A DNA stretch of 64,000 nt from the NCBI RefSeq assembly GCF_964199755.1, contig NC_133907.1, positions 4,407,001 to 4,471,000 of the forward strand, written 5' to 3'. Source of the DNA: Larus michahellis. Its lineage: Eukaryota > Chordata > Aves > Charadriiformes > Laridae. The translations under genes were made by a program, and so were the position numbers. The notes below the pieces were generated by a model that was not told where the DNA came from, ran no database searches, and saw only the letters and a list, made by a program, of their open reading frames with translations. The stretch's first letter is position 1; the number at the start of each line of letters is the position of its first letter. Shown here one piece after another: positions 40,119 through 51,825 of the stretch.

Positions 40119-43100
40119 CCAGGGCTGGGGCTGACCATCACCACCTGTTCTCCACCTAGAACCCCAATTCGGGTGGGAAAGAGTCCAGTCCCTGTCTGGG
40201 GGCACAGGGGACATGTCACCCTTGCACAGGCATGTGGCTGCTGCCGGGATGCTCCTAACACGGATGCCATACCACGTCTGCCGGCGCCCGGCGGCCCCTG
40301 GCCGGCTCACTCGGTGCTTGCCAGCTCTGCCTGACCCACTGAACTATTTGTGCACAAGGAAACCGGGCGCTGAGCTGGGCCCTGGAAAAAGGGAGGCTCC
40401 AGCGAAACGCGGAGTGTTTCCCAGCAGATGACTTCAGCCTCCCGGCAGGGCTCACACACAGCCCCGGCCCTGAGTCCTTTGCTCTCCAGGAAGCGCCTTT
40501 CTTTGGGAAGCCTTTGTTCCAGCAAGGCTGCAGCAGCCCCGGTCCCCAGGGAGCCTGCGGGACCCGCCGGCGCGGGGGCACCTCTTGGGGTGCCGGGGGA
40601 ACCGCTGGCCTGGGAAGCCCCACACAGGTCCCCCCCATTGCATCAGGAATATCCCCCTCCCCTCTGCCACCCCTGGTAACGGGCATCTCCTTAGGGATGA
40701 GGAGTTGGTGGAGGTCACATCCATCCCTCCCGGCCGCACCGCTCCGGGTCCCTGTGTGGTGTGCCCTCGAGATAATTATTACCTGTAATTAACAGCAAAA
40801 CTCTACCTGTGAAATGTCTCATTCATCCAATTGTGCGCACCAGCCCTACAGTAATTGCGTGGTGACTGGTTCGTCAGCGGCGTGGACACATCTAGGAGGG
40901 AGGCTGGTCCGTGTGAGTGAGTGGAGAAGGCACTGGGCACCGCAGGAGGGTGGAGAGCCCGCAGCCGGGCCCGGGGACAGGGACGGGGACAGGGACGGGG
41001 ACAGGTCCTGCCCCTGCCCCGTTGGCTGCTCCCCTTGTGCCTTGCACCCTCTGCAAAATGAGAATGAAAAGCAATTTTCCCAACACGGTTTGGGGCTTTG
41101 CTGCTGCTGTGCTGCGGGGGCCCTGCCGGCATCCACCTCTGTAACCTGGATGCAAATTTTGGGGGTAAATCCCTTGGATTTGGTTATACAGCCCCTAACC
41201 CAGCCTGGGGCTCCTGCACCCACCCGCAGCCATCAGCACCAAAAATAACCATCAGGCTCAGCCAGAAACGCTCGCTCTTACCTTCTTGCCATCCCCTCCC
41301 CCCCCCCTTTGAGCCCCCAAATCCCCGAGACCCCTTGGGATGGTCCAGGTGGTGCTGAGTCTATTTTTAGGCGGGTGGGAGCTCGGCGTCGGACCCGGCT
41401 GGGAGGAATAATGGGCAGCCAGGGGTGCGGGCTGGGGGCAGGGAGGGAAAACGCCTTTGTGCTGGGGAGCGGAGGCTGCCGTCCCCGCCACGCTTCCTCT
41501 GCTAGGTGTGGTGCTGGGCTGCGCGGGATGCTAGGAAGGGAAACCGGGGGCCGGGGTGGGGGCGGCGAGCCGCCAGCCTAATAAAACTGGGGAAGGGGGG
41601 GGTGGGGGGGAGGAGAGAGAAAAAAAAAAAAGAAAAAAAAAATAATATACAACTCCTGAGGTTGTGTGCTGGGCCAGGGTCCAGCTCGCCCGACGCCAGC
41701 CCCGGCGAGGAGGGCGCGGGGAGAGGTCACCCAGCTGGCGCGCTCGCCGATCTTATCTCTGCCCAGGGATGTCCAGCGCTTCCTCCCCGCGCGCCGCCAC
41801 AGATGCAACTGGTGACGACCCAGGGCCAGGGGGTCACCAGCTCCCCGTGATGTCCCCGGGGCAGCAGGGTGAAAGGAGGGGTTGCGCTGTGGGGGTTTTG
41901 TGTGTGTGTGTGTCCCATGGGAAAGCGGAGCCGGGCACTGACCCCGTGTGCTTCACCCCGCTCCCCGGCTGGGTTAAGGTGCTTTTGTTCTGCGGGACGG
42001 GTGCCGGCTGTGGGGAGGGGGAGCAAAGTGGTACGGCATCGCCCGTGCAGGCAGCGCAGCCCCTCCATCCCCTGCTCTAGGCATTTTTGGGTGCTTTGCA
42101 TGCTGCTCCATCCCCCCTCGCAGCTCTCCTTCCCCTCTTTCCCTGCTTTGCAGCTCTCACCCTTCCCCTTCCAGCAGCCATGTCTTTTCCCCCTGTCCCA
42201 CCCTCCCTTGGCTCTTCATCCCCATCCCTGCTCCGGGATGCAGCACCGACAGCAAATGCACTGCAAGGCAGGGTTTGCACCGCGCTTGTGCACTGGGGTT
42301 GAAGCGCTCGGCTTTGCTCCATGGGTGGAGGGTGGTTTAGGGGAGGAGATCCCAAACCACCCCCCTGCAACAGGGACAGCGGCACCGCTCCAGCCCCTCG
42401 CCCCGCACTGTCCCGCTCCCAGCCCTGCCTGCAGGATCGGCTTTTACGCCGGAGCCGCTGGGTCCCCATCAGGGCAGCCCCACGCAGCCATGTCCCCAAG
42501 GGCGCTGGGGACCACCTTTGGTCCAGCTGCTTTTCAGGGTGGGCGGCAGCTGCCAGACATGGGCAGGAGGTTGGGTGGCAGCAGGAGTCCGAGGCAGTAG
42601 GATGAGGGGGTGTTCGTTCCCCTGCAGAAGGAAGCATCATGAGCCCACTGCCATCCCGTGTGGAGGAGGCCCAGGCTTGGAGCGGTTGCACAGAGCAAGG
42701 GTGGCGGGCACGAGGCTCTTCATCTGCCTTCCTCCCCCCCCCGCAAAAGGGTTTGCCCCAGCTCTTAGCACCGTTTTCAGGCCCGGGAAAATCCGAGCTC
42801 CCCCCTCTCTCACCCCGCTGCAGCTCATCCCCACCATGTCCCAAATGCCAACTGGTGGCACCAGGTCCAACAGCAGCTCCAGGGAAGCCCTGAGGCCACC
42901 CGGAGGCCAAGGATGCTGCTGGGGCCGCATGCTTGGATGAAGCCAGGGAGAAGGGCCAGGATCAGCAGCCAAGGCATGTGCTTGGGGTGACCAACTGCCC
43001 CAAAGGCTGCTCACTTCACCCCCAAGCAGCCGCATGTCCTGGGCTGGGGGCCCCCAGCTCCCCCCAGCACCCACCTTGCTGCTTCCCAGGGCAGGAGCAA

Positions 43101-44476
43101 AGAGCCAAAGCCTCCGGCGGCTCGGGGGCTCGGCTCCGGATGGTGGCACACGGCTGCTCCTCCAGCATGGCGATGCTCCAGCACCTTGCTCGGCTGTACA
43201 GCCGGGGCAGGACGGGGGAGAGTGGAGAGGAGGCTCCTTGCAGCCATACAGGCTCTCCCGCAGGCTGGTGCTGATGTGATCTTGCAAAATATTAATAAGA
43301 GGCTCCAGAAACGTGAAGGAAATTTCACCCGAAACCTCTGTCACTCCTGGCTAGTGACTGAAGAATAAGTGAGACGATTTTTTTTTTTTTTTAAGGCCTT
43401 TGTTTTGTTTAGGGTTAACAGCGGATCAGCTTTTTCAAATCACTTCCAGACACACAGAAACCATGGCATGCAATACCCCACCGCTTCGAGGAGGCTGGGA
43501 GCTCGGATCTTGCGCAACCCGGTGCCCCAAGTCTTCCTAACGCCGAGGTTCACATTTCAGGCTGGGATCTGGGCATGTCCGCAGCCGGAGGGGGCTCAGA
43601 GGCAGATACCCAGAGCTGGGGCATCTTTCACACATCAACCCGGTTGCCTGGGGGGGTGTCAGGGAGCAGGGACAGTGTTCAGGCAGATCTCCTTGCTTGC
43701 AAACAGGTCCTGCAGATCATAACTCCTCCATGCCAAGGGCAGGAAGGACCTTCAGACCACCTAGCCTGCCGCTTGGCACTGCAAATCTCTGCTGGACGGC
43801 AGCCGAGCGAGCCGAGCAGTGACCTGGAGGCGGGCGACACGCTCCTTCTCAGCAGCCGCCGATGGCAGGGTGCCGTGGGGATGCTGCCGTGCCCACGGCG
43901 CGTGTGGCAATGGCACGGCCGTGCCAACCCCAGCAGCGCAGCTCGGGAGGCAGCTTTTAGCCACAATCACCCGGCCACCACTGAACACACCATTCTTCAA
44001 CAGTCCCTAGGCTGACAGGCTGGAAACATGAAAGCAAGGAGAAATTTCTCCACCCCCACCCCCGGCATCGAAATTCCCACCAGAAAATTGCCAGGGGAAG
44101 AGGGCTCGCCCTTGCCTTCACCCCAGGGCTGCTCCCGACCCCGGACGGGGAATGCTGGCCAAAACACACACATGAAAAAAGTCATAAGAAAAATAAACGC
44201 GAAGCCCCAAGCATCCCTGCCCGCCTGCAAACAGGCAGCCTGGCAGGCAAAGCTAAACACTTCCCTGCCTCGGCTCGGCGGGGCTGCAAGGAGCCAGAAA
44301 AGGGGCTTGCAATGAAAAAAAAAAAAAAAAAAAAAAAGAAAGAAAGAAAGGAAAAGAAGGCAGAGAAAAAAATAATAACCCTCCTCCTTGCAAGGAAGGG
44401 AACTGGGCAGCAGCGTCCACACCGGTCCCAGACCGGCCCTCCCCGGGTGGCTCTTCCTGCTGGTGCCTGGGGACGT
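40119..44476. other. SOX18 upstream interval
   Basis: No coding gene is recognised. Features seen are an AT-rich island with paired TAATTA cores at 40770-40830, an AT-rich island with ETS-like GGAAATT and CACTTCC motifs at about 43280-43455, a purine-rich A/G tract at 41613-41650, and a long A then GAAA tract at 44311-44372. Confidence 0.4.
40770..40830. promoter_or_regulatory. AT-rich candidate regulatory island with paired homeodomain cores
   Basis: ATAATTATTACCTGTAATTA carries two homeodomain-type TAATTA/TAATTAT cores around an ACCTG E-box/ZEB-type core, and a second TACCTGTG follows. It stands out from GC-rich flanks about 4.1 kb upstream of SOX18. Function is inferred. Confidence 0.3.
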
Positions 44477-44564
44477 CCCCCTTCCTCCTCCTCCTCCCCC
44501 TCATCTCCTCCTTCTCCTCCTCCTCCCCCTCATCTCCTCCTCCTCCACCTCCTCCTCCTCTCCC

Positions 44565-44595
<31 letters not shown>

Positions 44596-44626
44596 CTCCT
44601 CCTCCTCCTCCTCCTCCTCCCCTCCG
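44477..44626. repeat. Homopyrimidine CCT tract with nine CGT triplets
   Basis: About 150 bp almost entirely of C and T on the plus strand, based on CCT/CTC. It is interrupted by exactly nine CGT triplets at 44568-44594 (CpG-bearing) and then resumes as CCT. It ends eight bases before the inverted CCAAT box of SOX18. Confidence 0.95.
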
Positions 44627-44633
44627 CCCCGCT

Positions 44634-44658
44634 GATTGGTCCAGCCCGGCTATATTTT
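44634..44658 (+). promoter_or_regulatory. SOX18: SOX18 core promoter: inverted CCAAT box and TATA-like box
   Basis: GATTGG at 44634-44639 is a CCAAT box on the minus strand (NF-Y type), and TATATTTT at 44651-44658 is TATA-like. Together they predict transcription start near 44680-44690 and a 5' UTR of about 230 nt. The CCAAT-TATA gap is short, so one of the two may not be used. Confidence 0.5.
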
Positions 44659-44689
44659 GCCCCTTCCAGCCCAGCATCATCCCAAAAGT

Positions 44690-44770
44690 TTTTTTTGGGG
44701 GGAAAGGGGGGAAAAAAAAAATAAAAGAGGAAAAAAAAAAAGAAAAGAAAAGAAACCAAAACAAAACAAG
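44690..44770 (+). repeat. Purine-rich A/G tract in predicted SOX18 5' UTR
   Basis: About 80 bases of mostly A and G (runs such as GGGGGGAAAGGGG, then A-rich GAAAAGAAAAG), just downstream of the predicted start site and so within the leader. Confidence 0.8.
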
Positions 44771-44917
44771 CCGACCCCAAATCCCCCCGAAGCGCAGGCG
44801 AGGGAGGCGAGCGGCGGGGCTGCTGCTCGGCGGCTGCTGGACCCGGTGGGACGCGGCGGGACCCGGTTCTTTCTCCGGCACCCGGTCGGGTCGGACACAA
44901 AGTGCTGTCCAGCTGGA

Positions 44918-45332
44918 ATGAATATATCTGAGTCTAACTACTGCCGAGAGGAGATATCGCAACCCCGGGGCGACTGTTCATGGGTCACCGCCGCCGTGCC
45001 GGCCGCTGAGCCCGGGCTCGCCTTCCCGCGCCCCCCGGGAGCCGCCTCCCCCGCCAGCCGCACGCCCAGCCCCGAGCCCGGCTTCGCCTTCGGCCCCGGC
45101 CCCGGCGGCGCGGCCCCCGGCGCGGCCCCCGGCGCGGCCCCCAGCCGCTCGCCCAGCCCCGAGCCGGGCTATGGATACAGCCCCCCGGCCGGCCGCGCCG
45201 AGGGCAAGGCTGGCGAGGACTCCCGCATCCGCCGGCCCATGAACGCCTTCATGGTCTGGGCGAAGGATGAGCGCAAGCGGCTGGCGCAGCAGAACCCCGA
45301 CCTGCACAACGCCGTGCTCAGCAAGATGCTGG
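44918..45332 (+). CDS. SOX18: SOX18 exon 1
   Basis: Codes for residues 1-138 and the first base of Gly139. Short repeats SPEPGF/SPEPGY and [11 protein letters not shown] enlarge the N-terminal region relative to human. Donor GTGAGC follows AAGATGCTGG. Confidence 0.95.
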
Positions 45333-48135
45333 GTGAGCGGGATGGGCTGCGGGAGGAGGGGTGCGGGGACGGGGGTGCGGGGATTTTGGCGGTGGGGGGC
45401 TGGGAGTGCCGGGTTACGGGGCTGGGGATGCAGGGGTGAGGAGCTAGGGACGCGGGGATGCGAGGGTACGGGGCTGGGGATGTGGGGATGAGGGAGTACG
45501 GGGCTAGGGACGTGGGCTACAAGAGTGCAGGACTGTGGGATGCGGGGCTACAGAGGTAGGGATGCGGGGATGCAGGGGTATGGGGCTGGGGATGCAGGGA
45601 TGGGGGGTACAGAGCTAGGGATGTGGGGATGCAGGGGTATGGGGCTGGGGATGCAGGGATGGGGGCTACAGAGCTAGGGATGTGGGGATGCGGGGGTATG
45701 GGGCTGGGGATGCAGGGATGGGGGCTACAGAGCTAGGGATGTGGGGATGCGGGGGTATGGGGCTGGGGACACAGCCTGAAATAGTGCAGGACTGTGGGAT
45801 GCGGGGGTACAGAGTTAGGGATGAAGGGATGCGGAGATACGGGGATGGGGATGCAGGGATATGAGGGTACAGGGCTGGGGATGTAGGGATAGGCAGTTAT
45901 GGGGCTGGGGATGCAGGCTGCAGGGGCCCAGGGCAGAGGGATACAGGGATATGGAGCCAGGGGTGTAGACTGCGGGAGTCCAGAGCAGCAGGATGCAGGG
46001 ACACAGGGCTGGAGGCTTGGGCTGCAGGGGTATAGGACAGCGGGATGCAGTTACAAGGCTGTGGATATGTGCTGCGGGGATACGGGGTGTTGGGATGCAG
46101 GGATACAGGGCTGGGGATGTGGGTTGTAGGGGTAGGAGATATTGGGATGCAGGGATACAAGGATGTGAGTGTGGGATGCAGGGATACAGGGATGTGAGTG
46201 TGGGATGAAGGGGTACAGGGTATTGGGATGTGCGCTGCAAGGGTACAGGGCTGTGGGAGGAGGCTGCAAGGCTATGAGGCGGTGAGACATGGGATGCAAG
46301 GATACGGGACTGTGTATCCAGGCTGCAAAGACACAGGACTGCAGGATGCAGGCTGTGAGGTTATGGGAGTGCAGGAGCTGGGTTACAAGGATAGGGTGCT
46401 GCGGGATGCAGGGATAGTGTGCCACGGGATTCGGGGCTGGGGCATGCAGGGCTGTAAGGCTGCAAGGCTAGAGAGTTGTGGGATGTAAGATGTAAGGATA
46501 TGGGACCAAGGATGCCGGCTGCAAGGATGCAGGGCTGTGGGATCAAGGGCTGTGGGATGTGGTGTTAGAGGATGTGGGAATATGGGGCTGTGGGTTGTGG
46601 GACGTGAGGACGCAGAGCTGCATGCACGCAAGATGCAGGGAAATGGGTCTGCGGGACGCAGAGATACGGGGCTGTGGGGCACACAGCTGCGGGGATGCAG
46701 GATATGGGAATACAGGGCTGCAGGATGCGGGATACACAACTGTAGGATGCGGGATGTGGGAACACGGGAAGCAGGATATGGATAGACGGAGTTGCAGGAT
46801 GCGGGACTACGGGAAGCAGGATATGGCCAGACGGGGCAGCAGGATGCGGAGACACGGGGCTGCGGGGTGCGGGGACGTGGGATTCAGGATACGGGGCTAC
46901 GGGGTGTGGGGTTTGGGGATGGGCGGTCATGGCTGCAGGGGAGCAGGACTGTGGATGCGGGATGCAGGGAAGCAGGCACCCCGGGGAGCAGGCGGTCCTG
47001 AGGAAGGCAGAATCCTCTGCTCTGGCAGAGGGGTTCCTGCAGTGTCTTCCCCCCCGGGGCTTTGCACCCCCATTCTCCCACTGCGCCGAAGCGCTGGGCA
47101 CAGCCTGAGCCTGCTGCTGGGACAGCCCTGCTTGGGCTCCTATTCCCCTTGTGCCAGCTCAAGTGCTGAACCGGCCAAAGGAGCCCTTCCCACCGCAAGG
47201 GTGGCTTCTTCCCAGGTGCCCCCAGATCACGGCCAGTGCCGGGTGGCCGAGCCGGTGTCACAGAGCTTTGCTTTCCTCTTCCAGGCCAGTCATGGAAGGC
47301 GCTGAGCGCCAGTGACAAGCGTCCCTTTGTGGAAGAGGCAGAGCGGCTGCGAATCCAGCATCTCCAGGATCACCCCAACTACAAGTACCGCCCAAGGAGA
47401 AAGAAGCAAGCCAAGAAAATCAAGAGGATGGAACCCAATATCCTCCTGCATAACCTTTCCCAGCCTTGCAGTGACAACTTCAGCATGAGTCACCATGGCG
47501 GCAGCCAGCCGGGCCACCCCCAGCCTCCCCCACTTAACCACTTCAGAGAACTCCACTCCATGGGGTCGGATATTGAAAACTATGGCTTGCCAACTCCTGA
47601 GATGTCTCCCTTGGATGTCTTGGAACAGACCGAGCCGGCGTTTTTCCCTCCGCACATGCAGGATGACTGCAACATGATGCCCTTTCGCGGCTACCACCAC
47701 CATCACCAGATGGAGTTTCCCCAGGAGAAGTGCATGGGGCGGGACGTGGCAGTGCCCTACGCGCAGACCCCCTCGCACTTGGCCGACGCCATGAGGACTC
47801 CCCATCCCTCCAGCATATACTACAACCAGATGTGCTCGGGAACTCAGAACGGGCTTTCCGCCCACCTGGGCCAGCTCTCGCCCCCACCCGAAGCCCACCA
47901 CATGGAGAGCGTGGATCACTTGAACCAAACCGAGCTGTGGACAGACGTTGACCGCAACGAGTTTGACCAGTATTTGAACATGAGCAGGACTCGTCCCGAA
48001 GCCTCGGGACTCCCTTACCATGTCTCCCTGTCCAAAGTGACTCCTAGAAGCATCTCCTGCGAGGAGAGCAGCTTGATATCCGCCTTGTCCGATGCCAGCA
48101 GCGCTGTTTACTATAGCCCCTGCATCACCGGTTAG
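44918..48135 (+). CDS. SOX18: SOX18, SRY-box transcription factor 18 (SoxF), two exons
   Basis: SOX18 is a nuclear HMG-box activator that drives endothelial, lymphatic and heart-vessel genes. Exons 44918-45332 and 47285-48135 give 421 aa (human 384). An N-terminal Pro/Ala/Gly-rich region is followed by the HMG box at residues 101-179 ([19 protein letters not shown], then [12 protein letters not shown]). The intron splits Gly139 inside the box, the position recalled for SoxF genes. The C-terminal half carries [16 protein letters not shown] and the SoxF motif EFDQYL at 364-369 (beta-catenin-binding region in SOX17), and ends [10 protein letters not shown] (human AVYYSACISG, recalled). The end sequence and [13 protein letters not shown] favour SOX18 over SOX7/SOX17, and synteny agrees. 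The start is the first ATG after the promoter; the frame is open further 5', but those codons lie upstream of the TATA box. Confidence 0.96.
45333..47284 (+). other. SOX18: SOX18 intron 1
   Basis: A GT-AG intron of 1,952 nt; the acceptor is CCTCTTCCAG. About 1.6 kb of it is minisatellite (listed separately); the last 350 nt are normal sequence leading to the acceptor. Confidence 0.93.
45340..46930. repeat. Degenerate GGGATGCAGGGAT-type minisatellite filling the SOX18 intron
   Basis: About 1.6 kb of purine/G-rich degenerate repeats (GGGATGCRGGGATAYGGGGCTG family). A higher-order 59-bp unit recurs at exact spacing: TATGGGGCTGGGG starts at 45579, 45638, 45697 and 45756. Further copies drift in length and sequence toward 46930. 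The G-rich strand is the sense strand, so it is present in the pre-mRNA. Confidence 0.93.
47285..48135 (+). CDS. SOX18: SOX18 exon 2
   Basis: Starts GC CAG TCA TGG (Gly139, Gln, Ser, Trp), completing the HMG box. It then codes for the whole transactivation and C-terminal region, ending with TAG at 48133-48135. It includes a His-rich [10 protein letters not shown] segment and the SoxF EFDQYL motif. Confidence 0.96.
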
Positions 48136-49045
48136 GTTGGCCCCACCGTCCGATGCTCTCACTGGGAGAGCCCCGACTCTCCCCTAAAAACAAAAAAGCC
48201 ATCCTCCTTTAACCACGAGCTCCATAATATTTAGAGTATCTCATTAAATGCATCGCTTTCTTTTGTTTGGTTTGGTTTTTTTTTAATTATTTTTTTTAAT
48301 TTTTTGGGGGGTTTTTTTTGGTGGTTTTTTTTTTTTTTAGAGAAAGAACCATGCTGAACTCACTGATATACCGTATAACTATATAACACAGATAGACGCC
48401 TTTCCCAAGCACTAGCCTGCCTGCCTCTCTCCCCGCTCCAGCCCTCGGCAGGGCGTAGCTGTAGCTCCCACCGGCTCCAAGGGGGCATTTTTAAGCCAAT
48501 TCCAGTAAATCCTGCCCGAAACAACCACCGCCAGGACCAGGCAAAGCGACCTGCCCCCAGTATTTAACCCAAGGGCAGGCGAACTTACGGAGGGGGGAGA
48601 AACTTTTAGGAAGAGTTTGCCGGGGCCGTTAAAGAGTCGGCGCCTGTTAGGGGTGGGCTTTAGGACAGTTTTTACTGTATTCTCAGCAATATATTTTAAT
48701 TGGGCAACAAAACTATATTTTTACTAAGCATTTTTATATATAAAATGGTATTTAATGTCTTCTGGGTTTTTTTTTATTAGACTTTTTAAAAATAAATCAA
48801 GGGATATCCATGAGATCTAAAGCATTTATGTAGCAAAGCTGGATTTTAAAAAAAAAAAAGGGGGGGGGTAAAAGGGTAAAAGGAGATATTTTGTGAAAAG
48901 GGAATGACAATGTAAATATTGTGGAACAATTGACTGGAATTTTGTACAAAAGAAAAATATGACTGCAAACACTTTTATGGTCTAGAACTGTATGGAGAGC
49001 AAACTGTTTTATACCGGTTAATTATTAAAACATCTTCATATAATT
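48136..49045 (+). other. SOX18: SOX18 3' untranslated region
   Basis: AT-rich 3' UTR with T-rich blocks near 48260-48340 and 48765-48790, and AU-rich stretches such as ATTTTTATATATAAAA. AATAAA is at 48791-48796. ATTAAA at 49024-49029 has TG-rich downstream sequence (TTGTGTGCTTGTTGTGTG) and is the best end. A distal AATAAA at 49386-49391, followed by TG-rich sequence, offers a longer form. Confidence 0.7.
49024..49029 (+). terminator. SOX18: Main candidate SOX18 poly(A) signal
   Basis: ATTAAA, with a cleavage zone about 15-20 nt later and a strong GU-rich downstream element, the complete arrangement expected of a functional poly(A) site. Confidence 0.65.
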
Positions 49046-51825
49046 GTTCCCATCTTGTGTGCTTGTTGTGTGAACACATATTTTCCGCAAATACATGTTG
49101 TCCCAACCATTTCCAGATTTTTGTATCCGTTGATTAATGCTTTGACAACCTGGCAAATGTATTAATTTCCAGGCTGCCGCCCGCCCGCCCCGGCAGCCGC
49201 CTTGGGCTCCGCCAGCGCGGCTGGGCTCGGCGCGGGACGGGACGAGACGGGATGGGACGGGACAGGACGGCGGCTCCGGCAGCGCCGGCAGCGGGATGGG
49301 ATGCTGGCGGCCACCCCACGGCACCGCGCCGTGCCGCCCGGAGATGCTCCCTGCAGGAAAAGCAGCTGTTCTCAGATTCAAATATAATAAAAACATGCGA
49401 TATCCTCCTCCGAAACCAGCCTTGGTGTGGTTATTATTGTTCTGCCGGTGCGTGGCCCCCACGCATCACCCCGTTTTCCCATGAAACCTCCCCAAAAATA
49501 GAGCCCGGCTGATGCGACGCCTTCGCTCTTGTCCTCGGAGCTGGAAGAAAACCCCGTGTGCCAGAGCCCTTCCACCTTTTGGTCCCCACTGGCTGATTCC
49601 CGGCTCCGGCAGCCAGCAGGTCTTGCCGAGCCATCGCTGTGGCCATCCGGAGCCTGCTCGGAGCCGCTGGTGCTTTGCCGGAGCTTCACCCCCCTCCTGT
49701 GAATCACTTTATGACTTACAGTATTTTTTTTATTATTTTTTTTTGTTCAATTTGAAAAGGAGAAATGACAATCTGTTGCATAAAACCCTGGTGGCATCCG
49801 TTCCTTGAACGCCGAGTGATTTAAACCAGGCTGATATCGCCAAAAAAGGCTATTTTAAAAAAAAAAAAAAAATTGAATAGAAGAAGAGTTTTTTTGTTGC
49901 TTTTGTTGGCAAAGAATTGCCTTTTAGGGGAAATGGATATTTAACAAATGACATTAATTTTCAGGCTTCTCCTAAATTAAATTCACATTAGTGTTAACAG
50001 GACTAAATCCTGACTCACTTTTTTTTTGTGTTGTTTAATGTGAAGCGCTAATAAACGGGACCACTTCGGGGGCTGGCGACGTGTTCCCGCTACACGCCAG
50101 AATGGCTCTTCATTGTCTTTCCATATACAGTATGCAAAAAGGGGGGAACACATGGAAAAATGACCTCACTACCTACACGGGAGGGCCGGCGGGCGCCCGG
50201 CGGGTGCCAGATCCCGCGCCGCAGCAAACAAACACAACACCAAATGAGAAGCATCCTGTGCCGCCGCCGATGACTATGAAAGGAAGCAGCCGTCTATAGG
50301 CTCCGTCCCGCTCCGCTCCCCGCAGCGGCCCGGGAGGAAGGAGATGGGGGGGGGGGTGTGTGTGTAAAAGAAAGCCCTGACTTATTTTCCAGCCCCCAGC
50401 TTCCAGGTACCTTCCAGGGCGAGGATGCGCTCACTTCCCGCGGGTGGAAGGAGCGATGCTCAGGCCGGCCCTTGCCCAGCTGCCCCGCGGTGCCGGGGGA
50501 AGCCGGCAGCGGATCACATCACGGAGGAAAACGTTAAGTCATTTTTTTTTTTTTGCTGCGGCAGAAATTCCCTTCTTTCCCCCACGGCTCAGGCCGTGCC
50601 AGCTCGCCTCTCCTCTCCGAGGATGGCTAGAAATCCTCGGGGTGCTTTTCCTGCTGCGGTTCCTCACTCCGGAACAATTCGGGTCCAGCGTGCCCCGGGA
50701 TCGTGTGCTCGCCGGCGCCAGCAGCGTGGCTGGGCACGGACAGGAGCTTTCCCAAAGCACCTGCGCTGCAAAACTGTTGAAAATGTAACTTTGCCGTGGG
50801 GCTGGGGAGGGGGAGCGGTGGGGGGGGGTGTCTCCTCGCTTTGCACACAAGGATGCTGCCGCAGGGCCGGGGTGGGTACCAGACTGAAAACCGCAGGGTG
50901 ATGGATGGTCCCTCCCACCCATAAATGCATCGGGGATGGAGCTTCTTGAAACCCTGGGTGGTTTGCGATTCGCAGGGACGATTTGCGGGGACGTGCAGGG
51001 ACCTGCCGTGCCCACCCGTCCCCAGGTCACCAAGACCCAGCACCAGATTTCGGCTCCCCCGGTTAACAGCGCCCGGCGTTTGCCGGCAAAGCCCTGGCTC
51101 GCTTCTACACAAAAGCAGGCAGGGCCCTGCCAACCCTCCCGCCTAACTCAGCCCTGGGTGTTTTTATTAATAATAAAGCCTAATTGCGATCGAGGCCGTG
51201 AACAATACGCGGCTGCCCCGTCCCGCTGGCCAGCCCTACCCCGGGTCACGGGGAAACGAGAGAGAAGGAAAAGGAGAAAGGAAGAAAACAGGAGCGCGGG
51301 TTTGGGTCAGATAACGGCAGGCAGAAGGAGCCCTGCCAGACCCCAGGGGGTGCCGCCTCCTCCCATCGCTCGGTGTTTTGCACAGCCTTTTTCACCTAAA
51401 CTCCCCGTTTTAATGTTAAATTAATGAAGAAGTGTCTCAAAGCAGGGCCGTTCCTCCAGCCTGGCCTCCGAGCGGGCAGCGTGTGGCTGGTACCGAGCTG
51501 GCAGGAACCTTCCCGCAGTCTCGGAGCTGCAGCATCACGTTTCAGCCATGGCCAGGGCAGGATATGACCCTCCCCAGACCCAGGGTTTGGCTGGACCGGT
51601 CGGCACCGGGACTGGTCCAGCCCGTGTCCGTCAGGAGGGCAGAGAGCTAGGCAGACCCTAGGGATGCCGGCTCCTTGATGAGCTTTAACCACCCCGCTAA
51701 TTAGCTGTGTTCAATTTGATGCTAAATCCGCCGTCTCCCAGTTTCTCTGGGCTCTGGCTGTTTGACCGCGGGGATTTGCTCAGCTCGGTGAGTCGATGCA
51801 AACCGCGAGTCAGAAAACCCAGCTG
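49046..51825. other. SOX18 downstream interval
   Basis: No gene is recognised. It holds a short GGGAC/GGGAT pentamer array (about 49229-49270), T- and A-rich stretches at 49725-49745 and 49855-49875, an AT-rich island at 49840-50060 of conserved-element appearance, and a G10(TG)n tract near 50347-50366. Confidence 0.4.
49229..49270. repeat. Short GGGAC/GGGAT pentanucleotide array
   Basis: About eight degenerate GGGAC, GAGAC and GGGAT pentamers in a row, just downstream of the SOX18 transcript end. Confidence 0.85.

Noticed and set aside
47290-48162. 290-residue minus-strand frame opposite SOX18 exon 2
   Set aside because: Antisense shadow of the SOX18 coding exon.
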